Shown here piece by piece: positions 52,516-63,279 of a DNA stretch of 64,000 nucleotides (positions are counted from its first letter, which is position 1; each line of letters opens with the position of its first letter). This DNA is from Flavisphingopyxis sp963800335 (GTDB lineage Bacteria; Pseudomonadota; Alphaproteobacteria; Sphingomonadales; Sphingomonadaceae): contig CAWDAN010000001.1 of the NCBI GenBank assembly GCA_963800335.1, positions 1 to 64,000 of the forward strand, read 5' to 3'. Position numbers and translations under genes: made by a program. Under the pieces are notes generated by a model, which saw only the letters and a list, made by a program, of their open reading frames with translations, ran no database searches and was not told the origin of the DNA.

Positions 52516-54588
52516 TTATGCCAGCTTCGCCTTCACTTCGTCGGCGACGTTCTGTGGCACTTCCTCGTAATGCGAGAACTGCATGCTGTACTGCGCCCGT
52601 CCCTGCGTGAACGAACGCAGCTGATTGACGTAACCGAACATATTCGCAAGCGGCACCATCGCATCGACGACCTGGGCATTGCCGCGGCTGTCGGTGCCCT
52701 GGATCTGTCCACGGCGCGAATTCATGTCGCCGATGACGTCGCCGAGATACTCCTCGGGGGTGACGACTTCAACCTTCATCACCGGCTCGAGCAGCTTGAT
52801 GCCTGCCTTCTGGGCCGCTTCGCGCATCGCACCGCGACCCGCGATCTCGAACGCCAGCGCCGACGAATCGACGTCATGGTAGGCGCCGTCGGTCAGGCGG
52901 ATGTCGAAATCGATGATCGGGAAGCCGATCATCGAACCGCCCTCGGCGGTTTCGCGCATGCCCTTTTCGACCGAGGGGATATATTCCTTGGGAATATTGC
53001 CGCCCTTGACCTCGTCGATGAAGTTGATTCCCTGGCCGCGTTCGCCAGGCGTCACGGTCAGCTTGACGCGGCCGAACTGGCCCGAGCCACCCGACTGCTT
53101 CTTATGCGTGTAGTCGATCGCGACTTCCTTCGCGAGGCTCTCGCGATAGGCAACCTGCGGCGCGCCGACATTGGCCTCGACCTTGAATTCGCGCTTCATG
53201 CGATCGACCAGGATGTCGAGGTGAAGCTCGCCCATGCCCTTGATGATCGTCTGGCCCGATTCGTGATCGGTCGAGACGCGGAACGAGGGATCCTCGGCGG
53301 CCAGACGGTTGAGCGCGACGCCCATCCGTTCCTGGTCGGCCTTGGTCTTGGGCTCGACGCTCAGTTCGATGACCGGATCGGGGAACTCCATCCGCTCGAG
53401 GATGATCGGCGCGCTCGAGGCACACAGGGTGTCGCCCGTCGTCGTGTCCTTCATCCCCGCGATCGCGACGATGTCGCCGGCGAAGGCTTCATCGATGTCT
53501 TCACGGCTGTTGGCATGCATCAGCAGCATGCGGCCGATCTTTTCCTTCTTGTCCTTCACCGAGTTGAGGACGATGCCCTTTTCGAGCTTGCCCGAATAGA
53601 TGCGGGCGAAGGTCAGCGTGCCGACGAAGGGATCGTTCATGATCTTGAACGCCAGCGCGCTGAACGGCGCGCTATCGTCGGCGGGACGCGAATCCTCGAT
53701 GTCGGTGTCGGGCTTGACGCCCTTGATCGCCGGCACGTCGAGCGGGCTCGGCATGAAGTCGACGACGGCGTCGAGCAACGGCTGGACGCCCTTGTTCTTG
53801 AACGCCGAGCCGCACAATACGGGGACGAACGACTGGTTGAGCGTGCCCTTGCGGATCAGGCCCTTCAACGTCGGCACGTCGGGCTCCTGCCCGTCGAGAT
53901 ACGCCATCATGACCTCGTCGTCCTGTTCGACGACGAGCTCGAGCAGGTCGTGGCGATACTTGGCCGCCTTGTCCTTCAGGTCGTCGGGAATTTCGATATA
54001 TTCGAAATCGGCGCCGAGGCTTTCATCCTTCCAGATGATGCCGCGCATCGAGACGATGTCGACGAGACCCTTGAGGCCGCCTTCGATACCGATCGGGAAA
54101 TAGAGCACCGCAGGCGTCGCGCCGAGGCGATCGATGATCGACTGAACGCAATATTCGAAATCGGCGCCGGTCCGGTCGAGCTTGTTGATGAAGCACATCC
54201 GGGGAACCTTGTACTTGTCCGCCTGGCGCCACACCGTTTCCGACTGCGGCTCGACGCCGGCAACGCCGTCGAAACAGGCGACCGCGCCATCGAGCACGCG
54301 CAACGAACGCTCGACTTCGATGGTGAAGTCGACGTGTCCGGGGGTGTCGATGATGTTGATCCGGTGATCGTCCCAGAAGCAGGTGGTGGCAGCCGACGTG
54401 ATCGTGATCCCGCGCTCCTGCTCCTGTTCCATCCAGTCCATCGTCGCGGCGCCGTCATGGACTTCGCCGATCTTGTACGATTTGCCGGTGTAATAGAGGA
54501 TACGCTCGGTCGTCGTCGTCTTACCGGCGTCGATGTGCGCCATAATACCGATGTTGCGGTATTTTTCGATCGCGGTGTCGCGGGCCAT
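52516..54588 (-). CDS. fusA: Elongation factor G
   Basis: EF-G, 690 residues, the translocation GTPase. A-H-I-D-A-G-K-T-T-T-T-E-R-I-L (G1), D-T-P-G-H-V-D-F-T (G3) and N-K-L-D-R (G4) are intact and all five domains fit the length. Lies between rpsG and tuf as in a classic str operon. Confidence 0.97.
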   Translation of the reverse strand: MARDTAIEKYRNIGIMAHIDAGKTTTTERILYYTGKSYKIGEVHDGAATMDWMEQEQERGITITSAATTCFWDDHRINIIDTPGHVDFTIEVERSLRVLDGAVACFDGVAGVEPQSETVWRQADKYKVPRMCFINKLDRTGADFEYCVQSIIDRLGATPAVLYFPIGIEGGLKGLVDIVSMRGIIWKDESLGADFEYIEIPDDLKDKAAKYRHDLLELVVEQDDEVMMAYLDGQEPDVPTLKGLIRKGTLNQSFVPVLCGSAFKNKGVQPLLDAVVDFMPSPLDVPAIKGVKPDTDIEDSRPADDSAPFSALAFKIMNDPFVGTLTFARIYSGKLEKGIVLNSVKDKKEKIGRMLLMHANSREDIDEAFAGDIVAIAGMKDTTTGDTLCASSAPIILERMEFPDPVIELSVEPKTKADQERMGVALNRLAAEDPSFRVSTDHESGQTIIKGMGELHLDILVDRMKREFKVEANVGAPQVAYRESLAKEVAIDYTHKKQSGGSGQFGRVKLTVTPGERGQGINFIDEVKGGNIPKEYIPSVEKGMRETAEGGSMIGFPIIDFDIRLTDGAYHDVDSSALAFEIAGRGAMREAAQKAGIKLLEPVMKVEVVTPEEYLGDVIGDMNSRRGQIQGTDSRGNAQVVDAMVPLANMFGYVNQLRSFTQGRAQYSMQFSHYEEVPQNVADEVKAKLA

Positions 54589-54736
54589 GTGCTTTGCTCC
54601 GTGGGGCGCGAGGGCGTTTACGCCCCGCTTGTGAATTCAAGAATGTCCGTAGTGCTGGGCCGGTCGAACAGACACGCGCGTCATCGACAAGCGGGCTTCG
54701 AGCGGTCCAGCCCTACGGGTATATAGGTATCGTGCG

Positions 54737-55207
54737 TTACCAGCGGTAGTGCGAGAACGCGCGGTTGGCTTCGGCCATGCGGTGCGTGTCTTCGCGCTTC
54801 TTGACCGCGTTGCCGCGATTGTTCGACGCGTCGAGCAGTTCACCCGACAGGCGCGCGGCCATCGTCGTTTCGCTGCGGTTGCGCGACGCGGTGATGAGCC
54901 AGCGAATGGCGAGCGCCTGGGCACGATCGGGGCGAACCTCGACCGGGACCTGGTAGGTCGCACCGCCGACACGGCGGCTGCGGACTTCGATGCCCGGCTT
55001 GATGTTGTTGAGCGCGTCATGGAAGACCAGGATCGGGTCTTTCTTGGCCTTGGCCTCGACGCTGTCGAGGGCGCCATAGACGATCTTCTCGGCGATCGAC
55101 TTCTTACCGTCGAGCATGACCGAGTTCATGAATTTCGAAAGGACCAGATCGCCAAATTTGGGATCGGGCAGGATGACCCGCTTTTCGGGACGACGACGAC
55201 GTGACAT
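54737..55207 (-). CDS. rpsG: 30S ribosomal protein S7
   Basis: S7, 156 residues, the primary binder of the 16S 3' domain. M-S-R-R-R-R-P-E-K-R and the R-R-V-G-G-A-T-Y-Q-V-P-V-E-V-R-P loop are conserved. No frame problems. Confidence 0.96.
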   Translation of the reverse strand: MSRRRRPEKRVILPDPKFGDLVLSKFMNSVMLDGKKSIAEKIVYGALDSVEAKAKKDPILVFHDALNNIKPGIEVRSRRVGGATYQVPVEVRPDRAQALAIRWLITASRNRSETTMAARLSGELLDASNNRGNAVKKREDTHRMAEANRAFSHYRW

Positions 55208-55258
55208 GGATAAATTTCCTTAAAACTTCAGCCTTGATTGACCAGATAACTGGCCGGC

Positions 55259-55630
55259 TTACTTCGGACGCTTGGCGCCGTATTTCGAGCGGGACTGCTT
55301 GCGGTCCTTGACCCCCTGCGTATCGAGCACGCCGCGCAGGACGTGGTAGCGAACGCCGGGAAGATCGCGGACACGACCGCCACGGATCAGCACGACGCTG
55401 TGTTCCTGGAGGTTGTGGCCTTCGCCCGGGATGTAGGAAATGACCTCGCGCTGGTTGGTCAGGCGAACCTTGGCCACCTTGCGCAGAGCCGAGTTCGGCT
55501 TTTTCGGGGTCGTCGTGTAGACGCGGGTGCAGACGCCGCGCTTCTGCGGGTTCTGTTCCATCGCAGGGACCTTGGACTTGGCCTTCTGCGGGACGCGGCC
55601 CTTGCGGACCAGCTGGTTAATCGTAGGCAT
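55259..55630 (-). CDS. rpsL: 30S ribosomal protein S12 carrying Arg88
   Basis: S12, 123 residues from ATG at 55630. T-T-P-K43-K-P-N-S-A-L-R-K is the wild-type 530-loop contact. In the second accuracy loop it reads G-G-R-V-R88-D-L-P-G where E. coli has Lys at the equivalent position (residue 88 counting the initiator Met). Lys-to-Arg at this position gives streptomycin resistance in other bacteria, so natural resistance is predicted. First gene of the str operon. Confidence 0.96.
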   Translation of the reverse strand: MPTINQLVRKGRVPQKAKSKVPAMEQNPQKRGVCTRVYTTTPKKPNSALRKVAKVRLTNQREVISYIPGEGHNLQEHSVVLIRGGRVRDLPGVRYHVLRGVLDTQGVKDRKQSRSKYGAKRPK

Positions 55631-55962
55631 GAATGCTTCACCTGATGAGTGACGACCGATCCCGCGCGGAAAACCCGCTCGGAACGACGCCACGGTTACT
55701 TTACGTCCCGCACACAGGGTGGCCCGACGAAGGACCGTCCAATAGAAAAAGACCCTGAGAGCGGCATATCTGCCCCCCAAGGCCCTGTGTGCGAACCGGC
55801 AATGTTCAGCTCTATTTGACCGGACGGGGGAGCGACCCTTCCGCCGGATGCGCGCCCTCTACCCGCGATTGCCAATTCGGTCAAGCGGTGGGACAGGGAT
55901 GCGATAGGGGCTTGCAATTCTTCCCTCGGCGCGGCAGTTTCGTGAAAATACAGGGGGATGTC
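55631..55962. other. Intergenic region upstream of rpsL and of the S9 peptidase
   Basis: This 332-base gap separates the divergent rpsL and peptidase genes. It must hold the str-operon promoter (a candidate is listed at 55856-55884) and a long 5' leader of rpsL. I see no coding frame or tRNA. Confidence 0.5.
55856..55884 (-). promoter_or_regulatory. Candidate promoter of the str operon
   Basis: On the minus strand TTGACC (55884-55879), a 17-base spacer and TAGAGG (55861-55856) precede rpsL by about 225 bases. The -35 is good; the -10 is weak. Confidence 0.35.
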
Positions 55963-57925
55963 ATGAAAATACGGGTAATGTTTACCGGCCTGGCGCTGGC
56001 CGTGGCGACCGCGCTCGGTGCGACACCGGCTGCGGCGCAGGCAATCGCGGCTGCCGCAACGTCGCCGCGACCGCCGCGGATCGATTCGGCCCTGTTTCTC
56101 CGCCCCGTCGGAGTTTTCGCGGCCGAGCATTTCGCCCGATGGCTCAAGGATTGCCTATATCGCCAACACCGATGGCAAGGACAGGCTGGTCGTCAAATCC
56201 ATCGACACCGGTCGAGCGCGCCATATTCGAACAGCCCGAGGGATCCGACCTGCAGTGGTTCCGCTGGGCTGGCGCAGAGAAGCTGCTGTTTTCGATGTCG
56301 GCCGAGGTGGAGTTTTTCGGCGAGGAAGCCCAGCGAACGATGCTGTTCGTGATCGACATCAAGACGCGCCAGATCCTCGCGCTTGACCGACAAGAAACAG
56401 GGGCTGCGTGGCGATGACGTGATCTACGTCGATCCCGCGGGCGAGTATGTCCTGCTCAACAGGCAGAAGACGATCTACGATTATCCGTCGGTCTATCGCA
56501 TCATGCTGGCCGACAACGCGACGACCAAGGTCGTCGGCCAGAAGGACCATGTGTGGGACTGGGTTGCCGACGACAGCGGCGTCGTCCGGCTGGGCGTTGG
56601 CTCGCGGGGTAGCGCTATGCTGGTCTATTACCGCCCGGATGAAGAGGCGTCGTTCAAGATGATCGGCAAGATCAAGGAGGACGACGAGGATCGCGAGGTC
56701 CTCGACGGCCTGTTGCGGATCATCACGGGATCGGACGACGGATTCATCCTGACCAACAAGAAGACCGGACGCGACGCGCTCTACAAATATAATTATGCCA
56801 CGCGGGAGATCGGCGAACTGGTCGTCGGCGATCCGACCTACGACATCACCGATTTTGCGCTCGATCGCAAAACCGGCGCCGTCACCGCCGCCTATCTGAC
56901 CGACGACCGCTTCCGGGCAGTCTGGCTCGACCCGAAGATGAACGCCGAACAGGCCAAGCTCGAGCGCGCCCTGCCGGGCATGGACGTATGGATATCATCG
57001 CGCAGCGTCGACGACAGCCGGATGATCGTCTTCGTCGCCTCGCCAAACGATCCGGGCAGCTTCTATCTCTACGAACCCAAGGCGCGGAAGCTCGACCGGA
57101 TTGCGGGGCCCGCCGATTCGCTCGACCCGACGCAGCTCGCGGTGACCAAGCCGATCCGCTACACGGCGCGCGACGGGCTTGAAATTCCGGCGTATCTGAC
57201 GCTTCCGGTCGGGCGCAAGCCGACCGGCCTGCCGTTGATCGTCATGCCGCATGGCGGCCCCTTCGGCGTGCGCGACACGATGGAATTCAACGCCGAGGTG
57301 CAGTTTCTCGCCAACCGGGGCTATGCCGTTTTGCAACCCAATTACCGCGGCTCATCCAGCTACGGCGAGGCTTTCTTCGAAAAAGGCACCGGCTAGGTGG
57401 GCCGCGCGATGCAGGACGACCTCGACGACGGCCTCGACTGGCTGGTCAAACAGGGGATCGTCGATGCCGAGCGCGTCTGCATCATGGGAGCAAGCTATGG
57501 CGGTTACGCGGCGCTGTGGGGAGTCATCCGCAACCCCGAACGCTATCGCTGCGCCATCAGCCTGGCGGGGGTCACCGACTGGAAGCGCCAGTTGAGCTAC
57601 GACGCCCAGTTCTTCTCGCGCAAGGGCGCCCGCAGCTGGCGTGACAGGGTCAAGGGCGAGGATCGCTTCGATCTCGATGCGGTCTCTCCGGTCGATCACA
57701 TCGACGAACTGACGCCGCCCGGTGCTGATCGCGCAAGGCGATGCCGACAGCAACGTGCCGCCGAGCCAATACCAGCGCTTCGTCGACGCGGCGAAGAAGG
57801 CAGGCAAACCGCTCGAATCGGTGCTTTACAAAGGCGAAGGCCACGGTTTCGCCGATCCCAAGAACCAAGCCGACTATTACAACCGGGTCGAGGCCTTCCT
57901 CGCCAAATACAACCCGGCCGACTGA
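55963..57925 (+). pseudogene. S9 prolyl-oligopeptidase-family peptidase with four frame changes and a stop (pseudogene or errors)
   Basis: A secreted S9-family peptidase of about 650 residues. A signal peptide (M-K-I-R-V-M-F-T ... A-A-A-Q-A) precedes a beta-propeller and an alpha/beta-hydrolase domain with the nucleophile elbow G-A-S-Y-G-G-Y, Asp in A-Q-G-D-A-D-S and His in G-E-G-H-G-F. The frame changes near 56100, 56205, 56388 and 57718, each an extra base, and a TAG stands at 57394 in place of a residue after K-G-T-G. Five lesions exceed the local error rate, so true decay is possible. Confidence 0.72.
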
Positions 57926-57947
57926 CCGGGCGGGCGGACTCAGCGCC

Positions 57948-58945
57948 TCACTCGTCGCCGTAGATCGCGACCTCGTTCATGCCCCTGGCGTCGGCGCGGG
58001 CGCGGTACATGTCCGGGGTGTTGAAGACGAAGGCGGTCGCGCCGTCGGGGGCGGCGACGATGACGCCGCCATCGCCGCCGATCTCGCCGAGTTCGGCGAT
58101 GACGTGGGTCGCGGCGGCCTGGGCCCTTCGCCGGTGAAGCGCATCCGCGCGCAGATTTCGTGCGCGACGCCGAGGCGGATGAAATATTCGCCCGATCCGG
58201 TCGCCGAGACGGCACAGGCGCGATCGTCGGCATAGGTGCCCGCGCCGATGACGGGGGAATCGCCGATCCGGTCCCATTTCTTGCCGGTCATGCCGCCGGT
58301 CGAGGTGCCCGCCGCGACATGGCCGTTCGCATCGCGCGCGACCGCGCCGACGGTGCCGTATTTCATGTCGATATCGTAGGAGCTCACCTTGCTCGCCTTC
58401 ATCCGTTCGAGCGCGTCGCGGCGGAATTCGGTCGCGAAATATTCGGGCGGGGCCTGTTCGAGCCCCTGTTCGCGACTGAACTGGTCGGCGCCCTTGCCCG
58501 CCAGCATGACGTGCGGGCTGTGTTCCATCACCGCGCGCGCGGCGAGGATCGGGTTCCTCGTCGCCGAGACGCCGGCGACCGCGCCCGCTTCGCGCGTGTC
58601 GCCGCGCATGATCGAGGAATCCATCCGGTTCTCACCGTCCCAGGTGAACACCGCGCCGCGCCCGGCGTTGAAATTGGGATCGTCCTCGAGCACCATGATC
58701 GCGGCCTGGACCGCGTCGAGCGCTGCGCCACCACGGCTGAGGACCTTCGATCCCGCGGCGAGCGCGCGGGCGAGCGCGGCGCGGATGTCGCGGTCCTGTT
58801 CGGGGGTGATGCGATCGCGCTCGATCGTCCCGGCCCCGCCATGGATTGCGAGCGACCATGTCGGCGGCGCCTCCTGGCCCTGAACGGGTGCGGTCATCGC
58901 GAAACCTCCGGCGATAAGGACGAACAGACATGAGATGATGCGCAT
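57948..58945 (-). CDS. Isoaspartyl peptidase/L-asparaginase, Ntn-hydrolase type, exported (one apparent frameshift)
   Basis: A plant-type asparaginase/isoaspartyl aminopeptidase of about 332 residues with a signal peptide (C-L-F-V-L-I-A-G-G-F-A). The N-terminal A-I-H-G-G-A-G and the autoprocessing Thr in K-Y-G-T-V-G-A-V-A, with later G-T-S-T-G-G-M, define the family. The last third is in another frame; one missing base near 58120 restores A-A-T-H-V-I-A-E-L-G. It would cleave beta-aspartyl peptides from damaged proteins in the periplasm. Confidence 0.8.
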
Positions 58946-59037
58946 CGAACGGCTCCCCCGAGTGATGAGGGGTGTGATTGCGCTTTCCCGGGCGCTTGTC
59001 AAAATTGCCCGATCGACGCCGATCGCGCCGCGGGGCG

Positions 59038-61406
59038 TCAGAAGCCGAGGGTAAAGCGGATCGCGCCGCCGATATCGTCGCCGAGCGCGGCGATGTTGCC
59101 GGGATCGGTGCGGTAATAGGCGTTGGCGGTGAGGCGTGCAGTTGCACCGACGGGGACGCCATAGACGCCCTCGACATCGACCTCTCGCCCGGTCGGCGCG
59201 AGGTTGAGCGTGCGCACGCCATATTCGGTCGCCAGCGTCGCGTAATCGTAACCGACCGGCAGGTTGAGCCTTAGCCCGCCCGCCGAAACGCGCAGCGGCT
59301 GTGCGACGCGCAGTGCGAAACTGTCGTCCGAACCGAAGACGCCCGCCTTGGTCGCGTCGAGCGACCACGCGCTTGATTTCAAGAGCGATCCCGAGACGAT
59401 GTTGCCGCCCGGATTGGCCCAGGTCCAGCCCTGACGCCAGGCGCCGCCGAGCGCCCAGCCGGCGCCGATATCGACGCGCGCTTCGGCATCGACGAAGGCG
59501 CTGCGCGCGCCCTTGCCGCCGTAGAGCGAGCCGAACTTCGCGCCGAGCACGGTCTCGCTCTCGTTGAGCATCTCGCCATTGAGCGCGAAGCGCGCGGCGC
59601 CGACCGATCTTGTCGAGGCCCGCGCCGACGATGCTGTAGCGATAGTCGGCGAGCGGGGTGCGAAGCTGTTCGAAGGGGCGCGTTTCGCGGACGCGGGCGA
59701 TACCGGTTTCGGCGCGCGCGGTGAGGCCGAAGCCCGCGCCGATAGCGTGGCGCACGGCAACGCCGCTGGCCGGGCGCAGGCTGAAGCCGACCTGCCCCCG
59801 CGCCGATTCGCCGACGAGGAAGGCGGGCTGGCTGCTTCCTTCGAGCGCGGCGGAGAGTCCCTCGCTGCCGCGGCGGATGCCGAAGGCGAGGCGCGTGTCG
59901 GGATCGAGGCGCAGCATCACTGCCCCGGCGAGGACGCGCGCCTGTTCGGCATCGGTCGCGGTCAGCGTCTGCGCGCCGTAGAGCACTTCGTTGCTGCCCG
60001 CAGCGACGGTCAGCGAGACGCTGAACGCGGGCGAGGAGGCCGACAGCTGGCGCTGCGCGACCGACAGGGCGGGGGCGAGCTTGAGGTCGGGACCCGGCGC
60101 GCGGACGGTGCGCGCGAGATCGAGGCCGAAAGCGCGGTCATATTCGTCGAGGATGATCGCCTGCGTCGAACCCGATGCGAACGCATCGCCCATCGGGCTC
60201 GACAGCGTGCCCGAATCGGCGGAGGTGTCGACCAGCTCCTGCGAGCCGGCGAGGCTGGTCGTTCCCGATGGCTGGAAGGCGCGGGCGATATCGAGGATGC
60301 CGTGGCCGTAGATCGCATCGACCCCCGGGGCGCCGACGTCGCGGCCCGAATTGAGCAGGATCGAGACGATCTGCGCGCCGCTGAGGTTGGGGAAGGCCTG
60401 TGCAAGAAGTGCTGCAGCGCCGGCGATCTGCGGTGCCGAGAACGATGTCCCGCTCCACAGATAGACGGTGCCGTCGTCACCCGGTGCGCGCACGCGATAG
60501 CCGAGGGCAGTCAGGTATACGTTTTGCGACGCGCCGGCGCGATTGCTGAAGGCGGAAATCTCGCTCTGGCTGGCCGCGGTGCCGACCGACCCGGCGATGA
60601 TGACGCGACCAGCGCCTGCCGCCGCCAACCCCTGTGCGAACGGATCGGGATTGTTGGGATCGACGTCGGGATCGGTCGAATCGCCGTCATTGCCCGCCGA
60701 AACCACGATCACGATCCCGGCCTGGGCGGCGCGCGTGATCGCAGTGCGCAGCGAGGTTCCGATACCGCCGCCGCCAAGCGACAGGTTGATGACCCGTGCG
60801 CCCGAATCGACCGCGTGGTTGACCGCCGCGGCAATTGCGCTGGTTTCGAACGAACAGCCCGAATCCTCCACCGCAGGATCCTCGGTTGCGCAGCTGCCCA
60901 CCTTGTCGGCCCTGAGCGTCAAAAGCGTCGCGTCGAACGCAATGCCGTGGGTTTCGAAATCGTTCTTCGCCCCGAGGATGACCGAGCTGACCGCGGTCCC
61001 GTGGCCATCCTCGTCGACATAGGTGCCGCTGCCGCCGAAGTCGCGCGATGCCGGGCTGATCCGTCCGGTGAATTCCTGGCTCGTCGGATCGATCCCGGTA
61101 TCGACGACACCGACCAGGATGCCCTTGCCGGTTGCGCCCGCATTATAGGCCGAGATCGCGTTATGGAACGATGGGCCGACCGATCGGCGATATTCGGCGG
61201 TGTCGTAATTGGCCGGAGGTGTCGGGGTGGGCACCGGCGCCGGGGCAGGAACAGGCGTCGGTGCCGGAGTCGGCGTGCTGATCGGCGGTGGCGGAGTCGA
61301 AGACGCCGCCGCCGCCGCCGCATGCCGCCAACGGCATCATGGCCACGACACTCACCGCGCATACAAGGCGCGCCCGGACAGAAGCAATTTCGATGTAGCG
61401 GATCAT
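59038..61406 (-). CDS. Subtilisin-type (S8) autotransporter serine protease (two apparent frameshifts)
   Basis: A secreted subtilase of about 789 residues with a C-terminal autotransporter beta-barrel ending F-T-L-G-F. A lipobox L-A-A-C followed by poly-Gly opens it. Catalytic motifs are V-V-D-T-G-I-D, D-G-H-G-T-A-V and G-T-S-F-S-A-P, with V-S-A-G-N-D as the oxyanion segment. Frames change near 61240 and 59603, each an extra base. The final Phe is the typical barrel insertion signal. Confidence 0.82.
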
Positions 61407-61586
61407 AGCGGCAGCTTACCTAACATGCTGGCAACACGCCCCTGAAGCGCCCATCTCAAGCCAGCTATCCCATTAAAAATATTAGGATAGAACCAAGAAA
61501 CTGTCCAAAATCTTAACGAAACTTGGTTTTTGGCAGGATAGGCGCGTGCGCCTTGTCGCGCAAACCCCGCTTGGCTAGGCAGCGGC

Positions 61587-62285
61587 ATGGCGCACTCGCT
61601 CGATCATGTCGATTGCTGGATCTTCGATCTCGACAACACGCTCTATCATCCCCGCCACCGGCTGTTCGACCAGATCGACCGGCGGATGGAAGAGTTCGTT
61701 GCACGCGTAACCGGCTGTCCGCCCGACGAGGCGCGGGCGATCCAGAAGGCGTATTTCCACGAACACGGGACGACGCTGGCAGGGTTGATGCGCCACCACG
61801 ACGTCGTCGCCGAAGACTTCCTCGCCTTCGTCCACGACATCGTCCTCGACGATCTGGTCCCCGACGCCGCACTGACTGCGGCGCTCGATGCGTTGCCCGG
61901 ACGGCGGATCGTCTTTACCAATGCCGACGCCCCGCACGCGCGGCGCGTCCTCGACCGGCTCGGCATCGCCGACCGTTTCGAGGCGATTCATGACATCGTC
62001 GCGTGCAACCATGTCCCCAAGCCCGCCAGCGCCGCCTATCGCCAGCTGTGCGAAATCCATGCGATCGATCCGCTGCGCGCGGCGATGGTCGAGGACATGG
62101 CGCGCAACCTGGCCCCGGCGCACGCGCTCGGCATGACGACGGTGTGGATCGACAACGGATCCGAAGCGGGAAACCGCGATCACGACCCCGATTTCGTCGA
62201 TATCCATGTTGACGACCTTGTGCCCTGGCTTCAGGGGGTCGGCGAGCGGCTGGCAACGGACGCGTCAGCCAAACAGGAAAGTTAA
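61587..62285 (+). CDS. HAD-family pyrimidine 5'-nucleotidase-like hydrolase
   Basis: A 232-residue HAD hydrolase with nucleophile motif F-D-L-D-N-T-L-Y, F-T-N-A-D (motif II), K-P (motif III) and V-E-D-M (motif IV). The L-D-N-T-L-Y-H/P signature is that of SDT1/YjjG-like pyrimidine nucleotidases. It lies 5 bases before dapD and may be co-transcribed. Confidence 0.85.
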   Translation: MAHSLDHVDCWIFDLDNTLYHPRHRLFDQIDRRMEEFVARVTGCPPDEARAIQKAYFHEHGTTLAGLMRHHDVVAEDFLAFVHDIVLDDLVPDAALTAALDALPGRRIVFTNADAPHARRVLDRLGIADRFEAIHDIVACNHVPKPASAAYRQLCEIHAIDPLRAAMVEDMARNLAPAHALGMTTVWIDNGSEAGNRDHDPDFVDIHVDDLVPWLQGVGERLATDASAKQES

Positions 62286-62290
62286 GCGAC

Positions 62291-63127
62291 ATGAGCGACC
62301 TCGCAGCGATTATCGACCAGGCCTGGGAGGCGCGCGACACGCTGGACACTTCCGACGCGACGATCCGCGACGCAGTCGAACAGGCGCTCGCCCTGCTCGA
62401 CAGCGGCCGTGCGCGCGTGGCCGAACCGAGCGGCAATGGAGACTGGCAGGTCAACCAGTGGCTCAAGAAGGCGGTGCTGCTGTCGTTCCGGTTCAGCCCG
62501 ATGGGAATCATCGAAGGCGGCCCGGGCGGTGCGACGTGGTGGGACAAGGTGCCATCGAAATTCGCCGGCTGGGACGAAGCGCAATTCACCGCCGCCGGCT
62601 TTCGCGCGGTGCCCGGTTCGATCGTCCGGCGCGGCGCGCATATCGGGCGCGACGTCGTCCTGATGCCAAGCTTCGTCAACATCGGCGCCCATGTCGGCGA
62701 CGGCACGATGATCGATACCTGGGCCTCGGTCGGCAGTTGCGCACAGGTCGGCAGGAATTGCCATATCTCGGCGGGTGCGGGCATCGGCGGCGTGCTCGAG
62801 CCGCTGCAGGCCAACCCGACGATCATCGGCGACAACTGTTTTATCGGCGCGCGTTCCGAAATCGTCGAGGGCACGATCGTCGGCGAGGGATCGGTCGTTG
62901 CAATGGGCGTTTTCATCACCGCGTCCTCGAAAATCATCGATCGCGCCAGCGGCGAAGTCCTCTACGGACGCATCCCGCCCTATTCGGTGGTCGTTCCCGG
63001 AACGCTGCCCGGCAGGCCGCTCGCCGACGGTTCGCCCGGACCCGGCCTTGCCTGCGCGGTGATCGTCAAGACGGTCGATGCGGGCACGCGGGCGAAAACG
63101 GCGATCAACGATCTCCTTCGCACGTGA
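62291..63127 (+). CDS. dapD: Tetrahydrodipicolinate N-succinyltransferase
   Basis: DapD, 278 residues, the succinyl-CoA-dependent step of lysine and diaminopimelate synthesis. The left-handed beta-helix repeats (for example G-A-H-I-G-R-D-V-V-L-M and G-A-R-S-E-I-V-E-G) and the M-P-S-F-V-N-I-G-A segment are diagnostic. No frame problems. Confidence 0.94.
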   Translation: MSDLAAIIDQAWEARDTLDTSDATIRDAVEQALALLDSGRARVAEPSGNGDWQVNQWLKKAVLLSFRFSPMGIIEGGPGGATWWDKVPSKFAGWDEAQFTAAGFRAVPGSIVRRGAHIGRDVVLMPSFVNIGAHVGDGTMIDTWASVGSCAQVGRNCHISAGAGIGGVLEPLQANPTIIGDNCFIGARSEIVEGTIVGEGSVVAMGVFITASSKIIDRASGEVLYGRIPPYSVVVPGTLPGRPLADGSPGPGLACAVIVKTVDAGTRAKTAINDLLRT

Positions 63128-63146
63128 GCCAAGGGCCAAACAAAAG

Positions 63147-63175
63147 TTGACCTAACTGTATTATTGCCATAATAC
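63147..63175 (+). promoter_or_regulatory. Strong sigma-70 promoter upstream of TonB receptor
   Basis: TTGACC (63147-63152), exactly 17 bases and TAATAC (63170-63175) in an AT-rich gap after dapD. It is the best promoter match in the window. The ATG follows about 105 bases later, leaving a leader of roughly 95 bases. Confidence 0.65.
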
Positions 63176-63279
63176 GCTAACGCGGATTAATCTGGCGTTC
63201 ACATCTGTAGTCGTTAGTGTGCCGCAACGATCCCGTCAGCGGGTCGATTTGCCCCGTAGCGGGAATGGGAGAAGATATC

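Noticed and set aside
55963..57925. S9 peptidase considered as the missing lasso isopeptidase
   Set aside because: Lasso isopeptidases are S9-like, but this gene is 35 kb from the cluster, damaged, and beside ordinary secreted proteases. Nothing ties it to the precursor.
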